NCBI GenBank assembly: GCA_958009055.1
Contig: OY253654.1
Span: 744,001-808,000 of the forward strand
Reading direction: 5' to 3'
From: Choricystis sp. odSpoLacu1
Taxonomy: Eukaryota; Chlorophyta; Trebouxiophyceae
Length of the DNA stretch: 64,000 nt
A program made the translations under genes and the position numbers. This document shows, one piece after another, positions 53,166 to 62,972 of the stretch. The stretch's first letter is position 1, and each line of letters opens with the position of its first letter. Below the pieces are notes generated by a model, which was given only the letters and a program-made list of their open reading frames with translations, was not told the origin of the DNA and ran no database searches.

Positions 53166-53715
53166 AAGAGAGAAAGCTTTTTGGGCGATACAGTTCTGTG
53201 TTTGTGCAGAGAGTGTGTGTGAAGAGAGAGAGAGAGAGAGTTTGAGAGAGATGTTTTACTAAGCCACGCCCCGCCGCGGGTGTGTGCGTTGTGCAGGGGT
53301 GTTAAGTTCTTGGTAGCGCACCCATTAAAAGATATCGGGAAGTTTTTTAACGTGTTTTCAAAAAGAGGGACCGCGGTCCCTCTTTCTTGTGTGTGTGCTG
53401 TGTGCTGTGCGTTCCCAACCTGCGCGTTTTACGTTTTTCCGATGAAACGAAAGCAAGAACGCGCTGCGGAATGTTTTCACCGCAACTTTAAACAAAATTA
53501 TGTACCTCTTGCTGTTTGAAAGAAAAGCAAAGCTCAGAGACTCTCTTCACGTTTGGATTAGTGCGCACAAAAAAAAGGAAACAACGTTTTCTACAAAAAG
53601 AGCCAGGGAGAAAAAAAGTGTGGAGGAAAAGAAAAAAACTCGACCCTCTCTCACACACTCGCCACCGCCTCGACCGCCACGGCGCCGTCGCTGGCAGCCG
53701 CCGCCGCCGCCTCCC
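53166..53715. other. AT-richer intergenic region between convergent bZIP and ClpB
   Basis: About 550 nt, the least GC-rich stretch in the window, with A-runs (AAAAAAAAGG, GAAAAAAAG), GAGAGAGA tracts and the 24-nt palindrome at 53362-53385. No coding signal that I can defend. Confidence 0.5.
53362..53385. repeat. 24-nt perfect palindrome
   Basis: Twelve-base arms meet at the centre of CCGCGG with no spacer; the outer bases are AAAGAGGGA and TCCCTCTTT. Pairing stops exactly at 53361/53386. Confidence 0.95.
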
Positions 53716-55540
53716 TCACACGCTCGCCACTGCCTTCTCCGCCACCGCGCCGTCACCTTTGACGGCGGTCCCCGTCCCCCCACCCGGCACCCGCTCAAAC
53801 ACCAGGCGGTCGGCTTTGGCGCCCCCTGGGGCCGTCACAATCACCCCATCCTCATCCACCACGTCCCCACGCAGCAGGGCTTTGGCGAGGCCGGTCTCCA
53901 GCTCGCGCTGGACGGCGCGCTTGACGGGGCGCGCGCCAAAGACAGGGTCATACCCCACCGCCGTCAGGTATTCGACCGCGCTTTCGTCCAGCGTCAGAGC
54001 AATCTTTTTCGAGGCGAGCCGCTCGGCGACGCGCTTGGCTTGGAGGCGCACGATGGACGCGATCTCACTGGATTTGAGACTCGAGAAGGTCACCATTTCG
54101 TCCACGCGGTTGACGAACTCGGGCCTGAGGAAATGAAGAGTGGGCGGTGAGGAGGTGGGCGGAAAGAGTCGGCGGGGAGGCGTCGGCTCGTCTGTGCACC
54201 GCTGCGCCACCCCATACGCCACACACACGCAGACCCCCTCTCACCTGAAGTGCGTGCGCACCGCCGCCATCACAGCCTCGCGAGCAGCCTCCTGGTTGGT
54301 GCCCGCGTCCAGGATGGCGGCGGACCCCAGGTTGGAGGTCATGATGATGATCGTGTTTTTGAACGACACTGTGCGGCCTTGGGAATCCGTCACCCGGCCA
54401 TCATCTAGAATCTGCAGCAGGATGTTGAACACGTCGGTGTGCGCCTTTTCCACTTCATCGAACAGCACAACAGAGTAGGGGCGGCGGCGCACCGCCTCCG
54501 TGAGTTGGCCGCCCTCGTCGTAGCCCACGTACCCGGGCGGCGCGCCCACCAGCCGCGACACGCTGTGCTTCTCCATGTATTCAGACATGTCCAGCCGCAC
54601 AATCGCGTCCTCCGTGTTGAACAGGAAGGAGGCAAGCGCTTTGGCGAGCTCGGTCTTGCCGACACCGGTGGGACCCAGGAACATGAACGACGCGATGGGG
54701 CGGTTGGGGTCGGAAAGACCCGCGCGCGAGCGTTGAATGGCATCAGCCACCAAGTCCACGGCATCATCCTGCCCGATGACCCGCTTGTGCAGTTCGTCGG
54801 GCAGGTGCAGCAGTTTGTCGCGCTCGGAGGCGACCAGCTTGGAGACGGGGATGCCGGTCCACTTGGCGACGATGTCGGCGATGTCGGCTTCGGTGACCAT
54901 TTCGTGCACCAACCGCGGGTGCGACGGGTCGGCAGCCGCCGCCTCCAGCTCCGCCTCCGCGGCATCCAACTGGCGTTGCAAATCCAGCAGGGTGCCATAC
55001 TTGAGCTCGGCGGCGCGGTTGAGGTCGTAGTCGCGCTCCGCGGCTTGGACTTCGATGTTGACGCGCTCGATCTCGCCTTTCACCTTGGCCAGCCGCTCCA
55101 TGCGCGCCTTCTCCGCGCCCCACGACGCCCCCAAGTCGGCCTGCCTGACTTTGAGGTCGGCCAGGGAGGCTTCCAGGGTGGCCAGACGGGCGGCGGCGGC
55201 GCGGTCCTGGGGCGCGGCCTTGACGAGCGACAGGCGCTCCATCTCCAGTTGCACGACTTTGCGGTCGACCTCATCCAGCGCGCTCGGCTTGGACGTCATC
55301 TCCATCTTCAGCTTGGCGGCGGCTTCATCCACCAGGTCGATGGCTTTGTCGGGCAAGAAGCGGTCGGCGATGTAGCGGTCGGCGAGGACGGCGGCGTCCA
55401 CCAGCGCAGAATCCGAAATGCGCACCCCGTGGTGCAGTTCGTACCGCTCCCGCAGCCCCCGCAGGATGGACACCGTGTCCTCCACCGAGGGTTGGTCCAC
55501 GTACACTTGTTGGAAGCGGCGCTCCAGGGCGGGGTCTTTC

Positions 55541-55572
<32 letters not shown>

Positions 55573-55842
55573 CGCGCCGATGCAGCGCAGCTCGCCCCGC
55601 CCCAGCATGGGTTTCAGCAGGTTGCCGGCGTCCATGGCGCCCGAGGTGGCGCCCGCGCCGACAACGGTGTGGATCTAGGGGTTGGATGTGGGGTGGGTGG
55701 GTGGAGGTGGTGTGTGTTGGGGGTCGACGCGTCTGCTCCGCTCGCCTCTTCACTTCCCCACCCAGTCTCCACTCTCACCTCGTCAATGAACAGAACGATC
55801 TTGCCGTTGGAGTCGGTCACCTCCTTGATGACCGCCTTGAGC

Positions 55843-55874
<32 letters not shown>

Positions 55875-56941
55875 AGCCACCAGGGCCCCCAAATCCAGCG
55901 CCATCAGCGACCGCCCCTGGAGCGCGGCGGGGACGTCCCCCGCCACGATGCGCTGGGCCAGGCCCTCCGCGACGGCCGTCTTGCCGACACCCGGTTCACC
56001 GATGAGCACCGGGTTGTTCTTGGTGCGGCGGGACAGGATCTGGATGCAGCGCCGAATCTGGTCGTCGCGCCCGATCACCGGGTCCAGCTTCCCATCCCGC
56101 GCTGCCGCCGTCAGGTCGCGCGCATACTTGGACAGGGCTTCATACTTGCCCTCTGGGTCTTGGTCCGTGACCCGGGTGGAGCCCCGGATCTGTTTGACGG
56201 CGTTTTCCAGGGCGGGTTTGGACACGCCAGCAGCACCCAGGAGGTCGCGCCCGCAGCGCGTGTCGTCCGACACGGCCAGCACCAGGTGCTCCACGCTGAC
56301 AAAGGAGTCGCCCATGGCCGCTTTGGCGTCTTCGGCGCGGGTGACGAGGGCCTCCAGGTTGCGGCCCAGGACTTGGGACGAGTCGCCCGAGACACGGGGT
56401 TGGCGGCCAATGTAAGAGTCCGTCCGCTCCAACAAGTCGGTCGCATTGCCGCCCGCCACCGACACGATGCGGCGGGCCAGGCCGTTGGGTTGTTCGAGCA
56501 ACGCTTTCAGCAGGTGCTCCGTCTCCACGATTTGTTGGGAGGACGCTTTGGCGACCTCGGGCGCCGCCACAATCGCTTGCCACGCTTTCTCGGTGAACTC
56601 GTTCTGCGAGATGCGTTTGCCGCCGCCCCCGGGGGATGAGGCGTGCATGGACACGGAGCGGCGGCCAGGAAGAGGCAGGGTGCTGTGTGGGTTGTGTGGT
56701 GGTGGGGAAGGGTGAACAAAACACGCGCGGCTAGGTGTCCACCTCCTCCCCGCCTTCCTCTCCTGACCCAACCAACTCACCTCTTCTGCACTGCCGCCAG
56801 CACAGACGCGGGCAGCAGGCTGGTGGCCGGGGCCACCGCCACGCCACGCAGGCCGGGGCGGGGGGTGGGCGGTGGCGGCGCGGCGCGCGCTGCCGCGGCC
56901 GCGCGCGTGGCGCGCGCCGGGGCGGACGCCGCGACGCGCAT
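53716..56941 (-). CDS. CLPB: Organellar ClpB/Hsp100 disaggregase
   Basis: Four exons (56941-56781, 56682-55779, 55674-54245, 54124-53716) join to 967 aa. ClpB pulls polypeptides from aggregates with Hsp70. The first exon encodes an Ala/Arg/Pro-rich presequence ([20 protein letters not shown]). Then the Clp N-domain ([20 protein letters not shown]), NBD1 ([29 protein letters not shown]), the coiled-coil middle domain ([20 protein letters not shown] and following) that distinguishes ClpB from ClpC, and NBD2 ([27 protein letters not shown]) to the sensor-2 [12 protein letters not shown]. All key residues are seen. Plastid (ClpB3-like) and mitochondrial (ClpB4-like) forms cannot be separated by eye. 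Exon junctions fall in FIDE|IH and HF|RPEF. Confidence 0.95.
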
Positions 56942-57487
56942 GGCGGAGGGGGCCAGCCGGCGGGACGCCAGTCGACCTGGGAGGAGGAGGGGATGGGTAG
57001 AATGTGAGTGCGGACAAACGACGTTCCGGCAGCATCTCAGAGCCGACGCGCAGCTGTGCTGTCGCGTCCACCGCGTGCTCTGGCCGTGGCCGCACGGGAC
57101 GTCGACACACGCAGCGTGGTCGAGCACACGGTGTGGGGGAGGCGGTGTCGGCGGGCGAGGCGCGAGAGAGAAGGGAGGCCGCCCGCGCATGGTCGGTCTT
57201 CTCTCGTCTCTCTCGCGCCGGCCTGGCCAACAACCCGCGGAGTCCGGGGCCGGCCGCCCACGCCACACACACACAGCAACGCACCGAAGGCTTGCATTTG
57301 CGGCTCGGGGGCCGCGGTGGCTTTCATGCAAAGAAGAAAGGGGGGGCGTTGGGGGTGAAGAGAGAAATGCGCCGGAGTTGTGTGGCGAGAGTCGGGGCCG
57401 ACGTCAAAACGAAAAACGCAATTCGCGTGGTGGCTTTACTCGCGGCGGCACGTCCCGCCCGGCACGCGCCTCCCTTCCCCCGCACCA
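56942..57487. promoter_or_regulatory. Divergent intergenic region, ClpB / threonine dehydratase
   Basis: 546 nt between divergent start codons, GC-rich, with a short CACACACACA tract at about 57265-57275. No gene and no confident heat-shock element; open frames on both strands lack family features. Confidence 0.4.
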
Positions 57488-59521
57488 ATGTCGACACCAC
57501 ACTCCCGCCTTGCATCTCGCCCTGGCGGCCCCGGCGCCTCGCCGCGCCCCCGCCCCCCCGCCCGCCCCCCGCGCCCCCCGGCCGCCGCAGCCCCCCCCGC
57601 GCCGCCGCCTTCCTCGTCCCCCACCGCTCAGCCGCTGGCCGACGTCATCAACCCTGAGGATTTCACGCTGGCCCCGGGAGTGGTGGGGCCGGTGGCCAAT
57701 CGGATGGGGGCGCCGGAAGAGGCGGACGTGTGGCGCTGCGTCGGGTGTGTGCTGCCCGAGTGCCAGGTGAGAGAGAGAGAGGGAGATGAGTTGTGTGTGT
57801 GTGGTGTGCACTGAAACGGTGGTGTTGAAGCCCGCGTGTTGAACGAGGGGGCAAGGGATGAAAAAGAAAACGACGCCTCCCTCCCCACCACACAGGGCCC
57901 CACCGGCTGCGCCCGCTCCCAGTGGCGCTACTCCCCCTCCGGCTACCTGCGCAAAGTGCTGACCGCCCGCGTGTACGACGTGGCTGTGGAGACGCCCCTC
58001 CAACCCGCGCCCCGCCTGTCGGAGCGTCTGTCTGCCTCCTCCCCACCCTCCAACGGCGCCCCCGCCTCCGTCTCCCTCTGGTTGAAACGGGAAGATTTGC
58101 AGCCCGTCTTCTCCTTCAAAGTGAGGGGCGCTTACAATCGGATGGCCCGCCTCGACGCCGCAGCCCGCGCGCGCGGCGTCGTCGCGTCGTCGGCCGGCAA
58201 CCACGCGCAAGGCGTCGCCCTGTCGGCCGCCGCCCTGGGGTGTGCCGCCACCATCTGCATGCCGGTGTCCACGCCGTCGATCAAGGTGGAGGCGGTCAAG
58301 AGGTTGGGCGGGGATGTTGTTTTGACGGGGGCAACCTACACGGAGGCTCAAGCCGCGGCGCACACCCTCGCCGCCGAGCGTGGCCTCACCTTCATCGCGC
58401 CGTATGACGATCCCTACACCATTGCGGGTCAAGGCACCGTGGGCGCCGAGATTCTGAGGCAGCTGGACTCGGGCGCACTCGAAAGCCTGCGCGCCGTGTT
58501 CGTGGCGGTCGGTGGCGGCGGCCTCTCCGCCGGTGTCGCGGCCTACGTCAAAGCCCTGCGCCCCGATGTGCGCGTCATTGGCGTCGAGCCCACCGGCGCC
58601 AACTGCATGGCCGCATCCCTGGCGGCGGGGAGGAGGGTCAGCCTGGCACGGGTGGACGGGTTTGCGGACGGTGTTGCCGTCAAAACCATTGGCGCCGAAA
58701 CCTTCCGCCTGTGCCGCGCCCACCTGGATGGCGTCATGCTGGTGTCGTCTGCCGCCATCTCCTCCGCCATCAAGGACGTGTTCAACGAGACGCGCAGCAT
58801 TTTGGAGCCGGCGGGGGCGGTCGCGGTGGCAGGTGCCAAGGCTTACGCTGCCGCCCACGCCCTGCCCCCAGGCGCCACCCTGGTCGCCGTCACGTCGGGC
58901 GCCAACATGAATTTTGACACGCTGAGGCTGGTGTCCGAGTTGGCGGATGTGGGTGGGGCGGCAGAGGTGACACTCGCGTCGACACTGCCCGAGCGGAAGG
59001 GAGCATTCTTGGCCTTCGTCGAAGCTGCGACTGGCGGCACCGCCACCCAGATCACCGAGCTCAAGTACCGGGGGGTCGACTCCCCCTCGGGCGACGCCCA
59101 CGTGCTGTGGTCGGCGGCAGCGGCGGACGCGACGGCCGCAGCTGCACTGGCGCCGCGCACGCGCGCGGCCGGCTTCCCCACCGAAGACCTCTCCTCCGTC
59201 GACGCCGCCCAAGTCCACCTGCGCCACCTGGTGGGGGGGCGCGGGGGGCGCCTGCCCCATGAACGCATTCTGGTGGTTGATTTCCCTGAGCGGCCGGGCG
59301 CGCTGCAGCGGTTTTTGGGGGCGGTGTCGCCCCGCTGGAACGTGTCGCTGTTTCACTACCGCGCGAGCGGCGGGCCCACCACCTCCGTCCTCCTGGGGGC
59401 CCAGGTGCCGCCCGGGGAGGGTGATGCCTTTGGTGCCGCCATTGAGGCGTTGGGCGGCGAGTTTGCGGCGTCCCCGCTCGACGCGACCGCGGCGCGCGCG
59501 TTTGACATGTTTTTGACGTGA
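57488..59521 (+). CDS. ILVA: Threonine dehydratase (biosynthetic, IlvA type)
   Basis: Two exons (57488-57766, 57896-59521) give 634 aa. The PLP enzyme converts threonine to 2-oxobutanoate, the first step of isoleucine synthesis, normally in the plastid. A long Pro/Ala/Arg-rich leader (residues 1-50) may be a transit peptide. The catalytic domain has VFSFKVRGAYNRM with the PLP lysine, VASSAGNHAQGVALSAAALG, and VAVGGGGLSAGVAAYVKAL. Two ACT-like regulatory repeats follow (LPERKGAFLAFVEAATGGTA and VVDFPERPGALQRFLGAVSP), as in feedback-inhibited IlvA. Between leader and domain is a cysteine cluster, Cys84, 87, 92 and 98, spanning the exon junction; it is not a normal IlvA feature. Length slightly exceeds plant enzymes of about 600 aa. 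Confidence 0.93.
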
Positions 59522-59619
59522 GACCCGAAATGGGTGGGCTGAACGTGTGTTAAAATTTTGAACGTGTGTTGAAACAAAAATATAAAATGTGCGTCTTTTC
59601 CTGCATTCTCTCCCTCTCT

Positions 59620-60483
59620 TCAGTCCCACCCCATCCTCCCTGGCGGCTTGCCCCCCGCCCACGCGGGCAGCATGCGCGGCGTCGACTCTGCGTAGTGTCG
59701 ATACGCGGCGCTCCCTCCATACCTGCTCCTCCGGTCCGCCTCCAGGGGGGGCACCCCCGACACGCGGGACAGGAGGAAGGCCGAGAACGCGGGGGAGGCG
59801 GCGGCCCAGGGGGCGGCGGCGAGGACGGTGGGGCCAGCGGCCAGCGTGACCGCACTCCAGAAAGCCACCTCGCTCGCATAGTTTGGATACTGCACCGTCC
59901 CAAACAGTTTGCCACTCATCAGCGGCGCGTCTGGGTGCTCCTTCTTCCAGGCCGCCTTCTGCGAGTCGGCCGCCGCCTGGACGCCCAGCGCTCCGGCCGC
60001 GGCTGCCAACGCCAGCGCGCCGCCGACGCCGACACGCGTCGCGGGAGGCAGCGTCGCGTGCGCGGCAGTCACAGGTAACAAACACAACCACCCCCACGCC
60101 GCTTGCGCGGTCCAGAAGCCGGCGAGTTTGATGGGGGGGTGGCCGGGTGGCGGGAAGAAGGGGTCGAGGCGGCGGTCGCCGCCCGTGGCGATGACGCGGG
60201 AGAAGAGGTAGGAGCCCAGGCGTAGACCCCAGCCTGTGACAACCGCTGTCAACGCAAAGCCGCGTGTCGCAGAGACGAGGGGGATGCCGCCCGCGCGCGC
60301 AGCGGCGGCCCAGGTCGCCCAACTCGACGCCACAAACGCGGCCGTCCCCGACAAATCAGTGACTGCATGCGTGTGAGTGGCCGCGGTGATGGTGAAGCCG
60401 GCGCCGTTGACGGCGCCGATGGTGAGGGCGGACAGGCGCAGGGCGGAGCGGAGGGGGGTGGAGGTCCAGGCGAGGGCAGCCAT
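59620..60483 (-). CDS. DUF1295 / steroid-5-alpha-reductase-like membrane protein
   Basis: Single exon, 287 aa from ATG 60483. Several hydrophobic segments (for example AVVTGWGLRLGSYLFSRVIA, WTAQAAWGWLCLLPVTAAHA, VGVGGALALAAAAGALG) precede the family signature: QAAADSQKAAWKKEHPDAPL with the conserved E/A-x-A-D-x-Q-K, then GTVQYPNYASEVAFWSAVTL (the H/Y-P-N-Y motif) and a basic C-terminus (RRSRYGGSAAYRHYAESTPR). DUF1295 proteins relate to reductases and isoprenylcysteine methyltransferases of ER or plastid membranes; the substrate is not known. The usual RHPNYFGE is here QYPNYASE, a notable change of the His. Tail-to-tail with threonine dehydratase (98 bp). Confidence 0.78.
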   Translation of the reverse strand: MAALAWTSTPLRSALRLSALTIGAVNGAGFTITAATHTHAVTDLSGTAAFVASSWATWAAAARAGGIPLVSATRGFALTAVVTGWGLRLGSYLFSRVIATGGDRRLDPFFPPPGHPPIKLAGFWTAQAAWGWLCLLPVTAAHATLPPATRVGVGGALALAAAAGALGVQAAADSQKAAWKKEHPDAPLMSGKLFGTVQYPNYASEVAFWSAVTLAAGPTVLAAAPWAAASPAFSAFLLSRVSGVPPLEADRRSRYGGSAAYRHYAESTPRMLPAWAGGKPPGRMGWD

Positions 60484-60805
60484 TGGGGAAGGGTGTGCTT
60501 TTTAACCCGCGGGTGTGGGCAGAGAGGTGTCTGTGGGTCCAGCGACACCGTCTCGCAACTGTGGCCGGCAGCTGCAGGGGTGTGTGCGGCGCGGGGAAGG
60601 AGGGAATGCGACGGGTCGGTGTTTTCTCGTCGACGTGTGTTTGCCTCACTTCTGGAAGCATTGTTTCTTCTTCGCGCTTCCAAAGCGGCCCCCGCGCCTC
60701 GCAGGCCCTCGCCTGTCCGTCACTCCTCTTTGCATCCATCCCCTCCACACACACACCACCTTCCACCCACCCGTTTCTTTTCTTCATCCTTTTTTCTTTT
60801 CTCCA
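60484..60805. promoter_or_regulatory. Divergent promoter, DUF1295 / DeSI-like
   Basis: 322 bp between start codons. T/C-rich (TTTCTTTTCTTCATCC) just upstream of the DeSI start and GC-rich elsewhere. No gene. Confidence 0.45.
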
Positions 60806-61717
60806 ATGGCCCACCCCGTCCACCTCTACGCGTACGACCTATCTGGCGGCCTGGCGGCCCAGCTGAGCCCGCTGCTGCTGGGGCAGCAGGTAAGAGGGTT
60901 TTGTGTGGGGAGAGAGGAGGGAGAGGGAGCGTGTGGTTTTTCAGTGCGTGACGCTGTCCCCGACCGAAAACCCTCACACAACCCACCCTCCCCACCCCAG
61001 ATTCACGCCATCTGGCACACATCCATCGTGGTGCACGGCCGCGAGTACTACTTTGGCCAGGGCGTGTCGGCCGCCACCCCCGGCCGCACCCACTTTGGGA
61101 CCCCGCTGCGCACGCTGTCCCTGGGCACGACTTCCGTCGACCCCGACTCGGTGGCCGCCTGGGTCGCTGCCGTCAACGAGGGCGAGTTCTCGGCGGCTCG
61201 GTATGTTCTGTTGGACTGGAACTGCAACCATTTCTCCGCCGCCTTCTGTGAGTTTCTGACTGGCGCCTCCCGGGTCCCTCCCGAGTACACGAACCAGGGC
61301 GCCATCCTGATGTCGTCCCCCCTGGGAGCCGCCTTGGCACCGTCCCTGGGCGGGCTAGAGGCCGCCTTGCGCGTGCACGAGCCGGAGCGTGCCAGCGTCA
61401 GCGCCACAGCCGATCGCGCGGCGGACGCCGTGGCGACTGCCACCGGGCGCGCCGTCCTGGCCGACGCGGCCGCCGCCCGTGAAGCAGGCACCGCTCCCGC
61501 CACCGCGGCCGTCACGCCGCTGGCCGCGCAGGAGGCGGCGGTGGCGCGGGACGTGGCTGCGGGGGCGGCGTCTGCGAAAGCAGAGTTTGAGGCGCTGGTG
61601 CGGAGCGAGTTTGAAGCCATCCGGGCGTCGGAGGCGGGCGTCAGTGCGAATGAGGCGGCGAGGATGGCGTTGGATCGGGCGACGGTGGCGCTTCGTCGCA
61701 CGCAGCGGGCCAAGTGA
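60806..61717 (+). CDS. PPPDE/DeSI-type thiol peptidase
   Basis: Two exons (60806-60889, 61001-61717) give 266 aa. PPPDE proteases (DeSI, DUF862) are cysteine isopeptidases for SUMO or ubiquitin. The signature is complete: VHLYAYDLSGGLAAQLSPLL, IHAIWHTSIVVHGREYYFGQ with the catalytic His in WHT, GVSAATPGRTHFGTPLRTLSL and YVLLDWNCNHFSAAFCEFLTG with the catalytic Cys of NCNHFS. It ends in a long alanine-rich helix (to RRTQRAK) of about 110 residues, common in plant members. Strongly recognised. TGTAA lies 4 nt after the stop. Confidence 0.94.
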   Translation: MAHPVHLYAYDLSGGLAAQLSPLLLGQQVRGFCVGREEGEGACGFSVRDAVPDRKPSHNPPSPPQIHAIWHTSIVVHGREYYFGQGVSAATPGRTHFGTPLRTLSLGTTSVDPDSVAAWVAAVNEGEFSAARYVLLDWNCNHFSAAFCEFLTGASRVPPEYTNQGAILMSSPLGAALAPSLGGLEAALRVHEPERASVSATADRAADAVATATGRAVLADAAAAREAGTAPATAAVTPLAAQEAAVARDVAAGAASAKAEFEALVRSEFEAIRASEAGVSANEAARMALDRATVALRRTQRAK

Positions 61718-61720
61718 GAC

Positions 61721-61725
61721 TGTAA
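61721..61725 (+). promoter_or_regulatory. Candidate poly(A) signal TGTAA (DeSI-like)
   Basis: TGTAA followed by an A-run immediately downstream of the stop codon, in the 84-bp gap before the next same-strand gene, where a terminator is needed. Confidence 0.35.
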
Positions 61726-61801
61726 AAAGAAACGCCTCACTATTTCTGTTCATTTTTGTCTCCCCCCCTCCCAACGCACACACCAAAACCAATCACACAC
61801 C

Positions 61802-62882
61802 ATGCCCACCGTCACACGGTCCCCCATACCCGACGCCCGGGGCGGCACCCTGCTGGGGGCGACGTGGACGCCACGCGTCGCGGCGCGCGGCGCGCCCGCC
61901 ACGCCGGCCGCCGTGCTCGTGTTCCACCACGGCCTGGCCGAGCACGCGGGCCGGTATGATGAAGGTGAGGATGTCTGTGATGGAAGAGGATGGGAAAGAA
62001 TGCCCCGCGCGCCGCGGCGAAAGCGCGCACGCCAATCCCTCGATTGGCGATCCCTCAACCCACCCCCCAACCGAACCGCCCTCTTTCCCACACACACACA
62101 CACCACACACATCCATCCAGTCTTCTCCGCCTTTGCCGACGCTGGCGTCGAAGTCCGCTCCTACGACGCTTTAAACCACGGCGCCAACCCGCTCACCCGC
62201 GCCAACGACCGCGCCTTCATCCCCTCCTTCTCCTGCCTCGTGGACGACTTGCGCACCGTGCTGGCGACGGCGGCGTCCACCCACCCGCGCACGCCCCTGT
62301 TTGTGGGGGGGCACTCGATGGGAGGGCTGGTTGCACTTCACGCTGCTCTAGGCACGCTCGCCACCCCGGCCGCCCCTCCCCCCCCCCCCCCTCACCGGCC
62401 TCCTCCTCTCCTCCGCCGCCATCGACGTCGATTGGACGCTGACCTTGAGGCTGCAGGCGCCCATTGGAGGGTTGATGGCGGCCCTGGTGCCAAGGGCGCG
62501 CATCGTCCCTGGTGTCCCTGTCGACTGCATTTCCCCCGACCCCGCCTGCGTCGCCGCCTACGTGGCCGACCCGCTCAACCTGCCGGGCAATGTGCGCGCC
62601 CGCACCGCCAACGAGGTGTTGAAAGCGTTTCGCGCCGCGAGCGCGACGCTGGCGGCGCGCGGCGGGTTGAAGAGTCCGCCCGTGCTTGCCATCCACGGGG
62701 ACGCAGACAGGTGCACGTCGATGCCGGCTGCGAAGCGGTTGGTTGACGCGGCAGCGGATGGGCGGATGGAGGTGTTTGAGGGGGGGTACCATGAGCTTCT
62801 GCACGGTGAAACACGCGAGCGCGCGGTGCGCGTGTGCCTGGACTGGCTGCTGGCGCGTGCAGCAGGGGAGAGCAAGATGTAG
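61802..62882 (+). CDS. Monoacylglycerol lipase-like alpha/beta hydrolase (one-base frame break)
   Basis: Exons 61802-61964 and 62121-62882. The lipase releases fatty acid from monoacylglycerol. Elements: VFHHGLAEHAGRYDE (oxyanion HG), VRSYDALNHGANP, VGGHSMGGLVALHAAL with the nucleophile Ser in GHSMGG, then LLLSSAAIDVDWTL, VLAIHGDADRCTSM with the catalytic Asp, and GGYHELLHGE with the catalytic His. As written, the frame changes at the C14 run 62378-62391 into an Arg-rich non-lipase end at 62746. One surplus C explains it; the corrected protein is 307 aa, the size of human MGLL (303 aa). The gene is therefore probably intact. Only 84 bp separate it from the upstream gene. Confidence 0.85.
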
Positions 62883-62972
62883 AGAGAAAGTGTGTGTACG
62901 AAAAAGCAGCGTGATTTATTTTTGATTGGTTGCTATGGCCGAAAAATAACACAAAAAACCATTTCTCTCTCG

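Noticed and set aside
53362..53385. The 24-nt palindrome as a bacterial-type terminator
   Set aside because: There is no loop or following T run in the right place, and the genome is eukaryotic.
15281..62391. Programmed ribosomal frameshifting as the cause of the frame breaks
   Set aside because: The breaks are in unrelated housekeeping genes and share only long C/G runs; no slippery-site plus pseudoknot pattern is evident, and a counting error is simpler.
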